From NCBI RefSeq assembly GCF_040529335.1, contig NZ_CP159534.1, positions 3,286,001 through 3,350,000 of the forward strand: DNA of 64,000 bases, read 5' to 3'. Below, one piece after another: positions 62,774 to 64,000 of this stretch (positions are counted from its first letter, which is position 1; every line of letters begins with the position of its first letter). The translations under genes and the position numbers were made by a program. This stretch comes from Streptomyces sp. HUAS MG91 (GTDB taxonomy: Bacteria; Actinomycetota; Actinomycetes; Streptomycetales; Streptomycetaceae). The notes beneath the pieces are model-generated. The model was given only the letters and a program-made list of their open reading frames with translations, ran no database searches and was not told the DNA's origin.

Positions 62774-64000
62774 TCAGGAGGGGGTCACCGGGGCGTCCGG
62801 GCGGGCCGCGGGCGCGCGCAGCCGGGTCGCCACTCCTACGCCGATCAGCGCGATGGCCGCCATCGGCAGGAACACGGCGACGAACGCGCCCGGGTGCGCG
62901 CCGCCCGCGCCCTGGGCCACGCCGTGGCCGACCGCTCCCCCGCCGAGGGCCGCGAAGGCGGCGCCGCCCGCCGCCAGCAGCAGGGTGTTGGAGAGGCCGT
63001 CGGAGATCTGGAGGGCGGCGGAGTTCGTGCCCGCCTCCTCGGGCGCCGACAGCTGGAGCAGCAGCACGCTCGTGGCGGAGGTCACGATGCCCATGCCCAG
63101 GCAGCCGTACGCCCAGGCCACGGCCACCAGCCAGACCGGTACGGAGTCGAGCAGCACGAGCGGCACGGTGGCGATGGCGGCGGCGACCAGCACCATGCCG
63201 AGAGCCGCGAGGCGCTCGCGGTGGGGCTCCATGCGGGGCCTGGACTGGGCCCACGAGCCGATCGCCCAGGTGGCGCCGCCCGCGGCGAGCGAGAACCCGG
63301 CCATCGTCGGCGACACCCCGCGCTGGGTGACGAGCATCAGCGGCACGAACGACTCGGCCGCGATGAACGAGCCCGCCGCGATCCCGCGCAGCAGCACCAC
63401 GGACGGCAGCCCGCGCACGGCCCGGTAGGTGCCGCGCGGCAGCAGGCCGAGCACGGACGGGACGAGGAGCGCGGCGCCGGCCGCGCCGGGCAGCAGGGCG
63501 AGCGGGTCCAGGTCCTGGGCCGCGTACTGGAGCAGGCCCGCGCCCGCCGAGATGCCGAACGCGAGCGTGATCCGGCGCCGCTGGAACGGCTCGGGCGCGC
63601 TGCCCTCGGGCGCCCCGCCCGCCCGGCGCCGGATCTGCGGCAGCGCGAGCCCGAGCGGCAGCAGGACGAGCACCGGGATGCCGAGGAAGACCCACCGCCA
63701 GCCCAGGTGCTGGGTGACGGCCCCGGCCGCCAGCGGGCCCACGATCGACGGCACGACCCAGGCCGCGGCGAACGCCGCCAGGATCGCGGGGCGCAGCCGC
63801 GCCGGGTAGGCCCGGCTGACGACGACGTACAGCGCGACGATGACGAGCCCGCCGCCGAGGCCCTGCACGGCGCGGCCCGCGATGAACGTCCACATGCTGG
63901 TGGCGGTGCCGGCGAGCAGCAGGCCGGCCGCGAACGCCCCGATCCCGGCGCCGACGGGCCCGAGCGGCCCGCGCCGGTCGGCCCACTGCCCCGCGACGAC
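62774..64000 (-). CDS. MFS transporter, 5' part cut by the window edge
   Basis: At least 408 codons, open to position 64000. The first visible residues VVAGQWADRRGPLGPVG contain MFS motif A (G-x-x-x-D-R-x-G), so the missing part is roughly helices 1-2. Later: FIAGRAVQGLGGGLVIVALYVVVSRAYPARLRPAILAAFAAAW (helix 5 motif of drug:H+ antiporters, 14-TM or 12-TM), and WRWVFLGIPVLVLLPLG. Probably a multidrug-efflux MFS. The stop at 62774 lies about 140 bp from the helicase start. Confidence 0.85.
   Translation of the reverse strand, partial: VVAGQWADRRGPLGPVGAGIGAFAAGLLLAGTATSMWTFIAGRAVQGLGGGLVIVALYVVVSRAYPARLRPAILAAFAAAWVVPSIVGPLAAGAVTQHLGWRWVFLGIPVLVLLPLGLALPQIRRRAGGAPEGSAPEPFQRRRITLAFGISAGAGLLQYAAQDLDPLALLPGAAGAALLVPSVLGLLPRGTYRAVRGLPSVVLLRGIAAGSFIAAESFVPLMLVTQRGVSPTMAGFSLAAGGATWAIGSWAQSRPRMEPHRERLAALGMVLVAAAIATVPLVLLDSVPVWLVAVAWAYGCLGMGIVTSATSVLLLQLSAPEEAGTNSAALQISDGLSNTLLLAAGGAAFAALGGGAVGHGVAQGAGGAHPGAFVAVFLPMAAIALIGVGVATRLRAPAARPDAPVTPS

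Overview
The window is a 64 kb piece of a Streptomyces chromosome. The GC content is very high and third codon positions are almost always G or C. Lineage genes include an SsgA-like sporulation regulator, DasR-type operators, DUF397-style XRE/TPR regulators, mycothiol-dependent isomerase and RDD/DUF2510 proteins, and a lone in-frame TTA (bldA-type) codon. From memory, the order nagF, nagE1, nagE2, then ssgG, an FAD oxidase, a TPR protein, hppD and an Lrp regulator resembles the SCO2905-SCO2928 region of S. coelicolor. That synteny is recalled, not computed. Most of the window looks like core chromosome; the left end looks more accessory.

Layout. 1-8 kb: a TTA-containing XRE/TPR regulator coupled to an aminoglycoside-phosphotransferase-like kinase, a VanZ-like gene that appears frameshifted, a mycothiol-dependent isomerase, and a secreted fibronectin-III/NucA-NucB nuclease followed by a putative SUKH immunity protein. 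8-12.5 kb: an operon of MFS transporter, GlxA-type regulator and VOC protein, then a DUF445 membrane protein. 12.7-24 kb: SGNH hydrolase, DUF1707 protein, a three-gene ABC-2 exporter, a bifunctional penicillin-binding protein, a guanidinium exporter behind a guanidine-III riboswitch, GroES-like and DUF3618 proteins, Bcp peroxiredoxin, a ProP-like transporter and tRNA-Leu(UAG). 23.8-29.9 kb: rdgB, a lipoprotein, rph, the N-acetylglucosamine PTS genes (nagF, nagE1, nagE2) with DasR operators, and a metallo-beta-lactamase-fold hydrolase.

30-38 kb: a membrane-anchored MazF/PemK-like protein, the cysM-cysO-mec cysteine module with a small Cys-containing leader peptide, an amino-acid permease with a structured leader, clpS-DUF2017, and pncB-pncA for NAD salvage. 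38-48 kb: a secreted M6 protease, two RDD membrane proteins, SsgG-like regulator, FAD-linked oxidase, TPR protein and 4-hydroxyphenylpyruvate dioxygenase divergent from an Lrp regulator. 48.9-53.5 kb: a four-gene osmoprotectant ABC transporter and a Lon-like S16 protease. 53.5-60.5 kb: an OSBS/NSAR-type enolase-superfamily racemase, a COG3375-like acyltransferase, a PucR regulator, an M20 deacylase, an APC permease and an IclR regulator. This set reads as a D-to-L amino-acid conversion module. 60.8-64 kb: a DEAD/DEAH helicase and the 3' part of an MFS transporter cut by the window edge.

The intergenic space carries two dispersed repeat families. Family A (core TCGCGCAGTTCCCCGCGC) occurs singly or as long inverted pairs. 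Family B is related to CGGGGCTCCGCCCCGGA. A copy of each family supplies the last codons and the stop codon of a neighbouring gene. Many convergent or operon ends carry strong GC-rich hairpin terminators. The most interesting items are the nuclease/immunity pair, the D-to-L amino-acid module, the guanidine-III riboswitch, the CysO carrier whose diglycine is masked by two extra residues, and the TTA-controlled regulator.
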